Positions 5,314-5,483 of a stretch of DNA of 5,483 bases are shown one piece after another; position 1 is the first letter of the stretch; every line of letters begins with the position of its first letter. The stretch comes from Chloroflexota bacterium. Lineage in GTDB: Bacteria > Chloroflexota > Limnocylindria > Limnocylindrales > CSP1-4. The notes beneath the pieces are model-generated. The model worked only from the letters and a program-made list of their open reading frames with translations, was not told the DNA's origin and did not search any database. Made by a program: the position numbers and the translations under genes. The stretch covers positions 1 through 5,483 of the forward strand of contig JAJYJR010000428.1 in NCBI GenBank assembly GCA_021789355.1. Direction: 5' to 3'.

Positions 5314-5483
5314 TCAATGGGCGTCGCCTCCGGTCGACACCGGAGCCGCGCCCGCCAGGCCTGCCTTGCGCGCGCGGAAGTCGTCGAGCATCGGCCCGGT
5401 CTGTGTCGCGCCGACGCGGCTCACGCCGAGGTCGAGCACCGCGAGCAGCGCGTCCAGCGTGCGGACGCCGCCGGCCGCCTTGA
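5314..5483 (-). CDS. deoC: C-terminal part of deoxyribose-phosphate aldolase (5' end outside window)
   Basis: Reading the minus strand from the window edge gives 55 residues starting KAAGGVRTLDALLAVLDLGV, then SRVGATQTGPMLDDF, ending in a short Ala/Gly-rich tail and TGA at 5314-5316. K-x-x-GGVRT followed by a helix and R-x-GA is the C-terminal hallmark of class I DeoC aldolases. The lysine corresponds to the catalytic relay Lys201 of the E. coli enzyme; the Schiff-base lysine would be upstream of the window. DeoC cleaves 2-deoxyribose 5-phosphate into glyceraldehyde 3-phosphate and acetaldehyde in the cytoplasm. The ending, without the E. coli-type insertion, resembles the shorter Bacillus/Thermotoga form. 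It is on the same strand as the transporter, 262 bp upstream, so it may share regulation or a transcript. A DeoC-like aldolase with a different phosphosugar substrate cannot be excluded. Confidence 0.85.
   Translation of the reverse strand, partial: KAAGGVRTLDALLAVLDLGVSRVGATQTGPMLDDFRARKAGLAGAAPVSTGGDAH

Noticed and set aside
5048..5317. Possible 89-residue small gene between deoC and the SBP
   Set aside because: The product is Arg/Pro-rich and low in complexity, its start overlaps the deoC stop without a ribosome site, and it ends inside the SBP start. No support beyond an open frame.

Overview
This is a GC-rich stretch (roughly 70% GC by eye) in which every gene I can support lies on the minus strand. 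The main content is one complete sugar-type ABC importer operon, read right to left. It consists of a lipoprotein substrate-binding protein (3846-5051), a double-domain ATPase of the RbsA/MglA class (2205-3764) and two different inner-membrane permeases of the RbsC class (1216-2208 and 221-1219). The order SBP, ATPase, permease, permease matches the E. coli galactofuranose importer YtfQ-YtfR-YtfT-YjfF and the Bifidobacterium fructose importer FruEKFG, so the pore is probably a heterodimer of the two permeases.

Flanks: at the right edge (5314-5483) is the 3' end of a deoxyribose-phosphate aldolase gene (deoC), on the same strand and upstream of the transporter. At the left edge (1-139) is the 5' end of a gene whose N-terminus resembles a GNAT N-acetyltransferase. 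The deoC neighbour suggests that the imported sugar may feed a deoxyribose or pentose-phosphate aldol pathway. The sequence does not establish the substrate.

Expression: the three downstream transporter genes are tightly packed. ATPase/permease and permease/permease each share a 4-base stop-start overlap (GTGA, ATGA), implying translational coupling. The SBP is separated from the ATPase by 81 bp containing a perfect 14-bp hairpin with a GCGA tetraloop and no U-tract. This is a plausible mRNA-stabilising or attenuating element that sets the SBP to a higher level than the membrane parts. The 262-bp gap between deoC and the SBP is the likely promoter/operator region. It holds three AT-rich GTTTC-containing motifs and a 14-bp dyad, but no convincing sigma-70 promoter.

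Organism: high GC, a lipoprotein signal followed by a long Ala/Ser/Pro linker, and the style of the binding protein suggest a soil or freshwater Chloroflexota (Limnocylindria-like) or an actinobacterium. This is an inference from general resemblance, not from a search.

The most distinctive observation is in the ATPase. All of its degenerate motifs (NBD1 signature, NBD2 Walker A, Walker B and switch His) fall in one of the two composite ATP sites, while the other site looks intact. I see no mobile elements, CRISPR arrays, tRNA or rRNA genes. Overall the window looks like an ordinary carbohydrate-uptake locus with a few unusual details.
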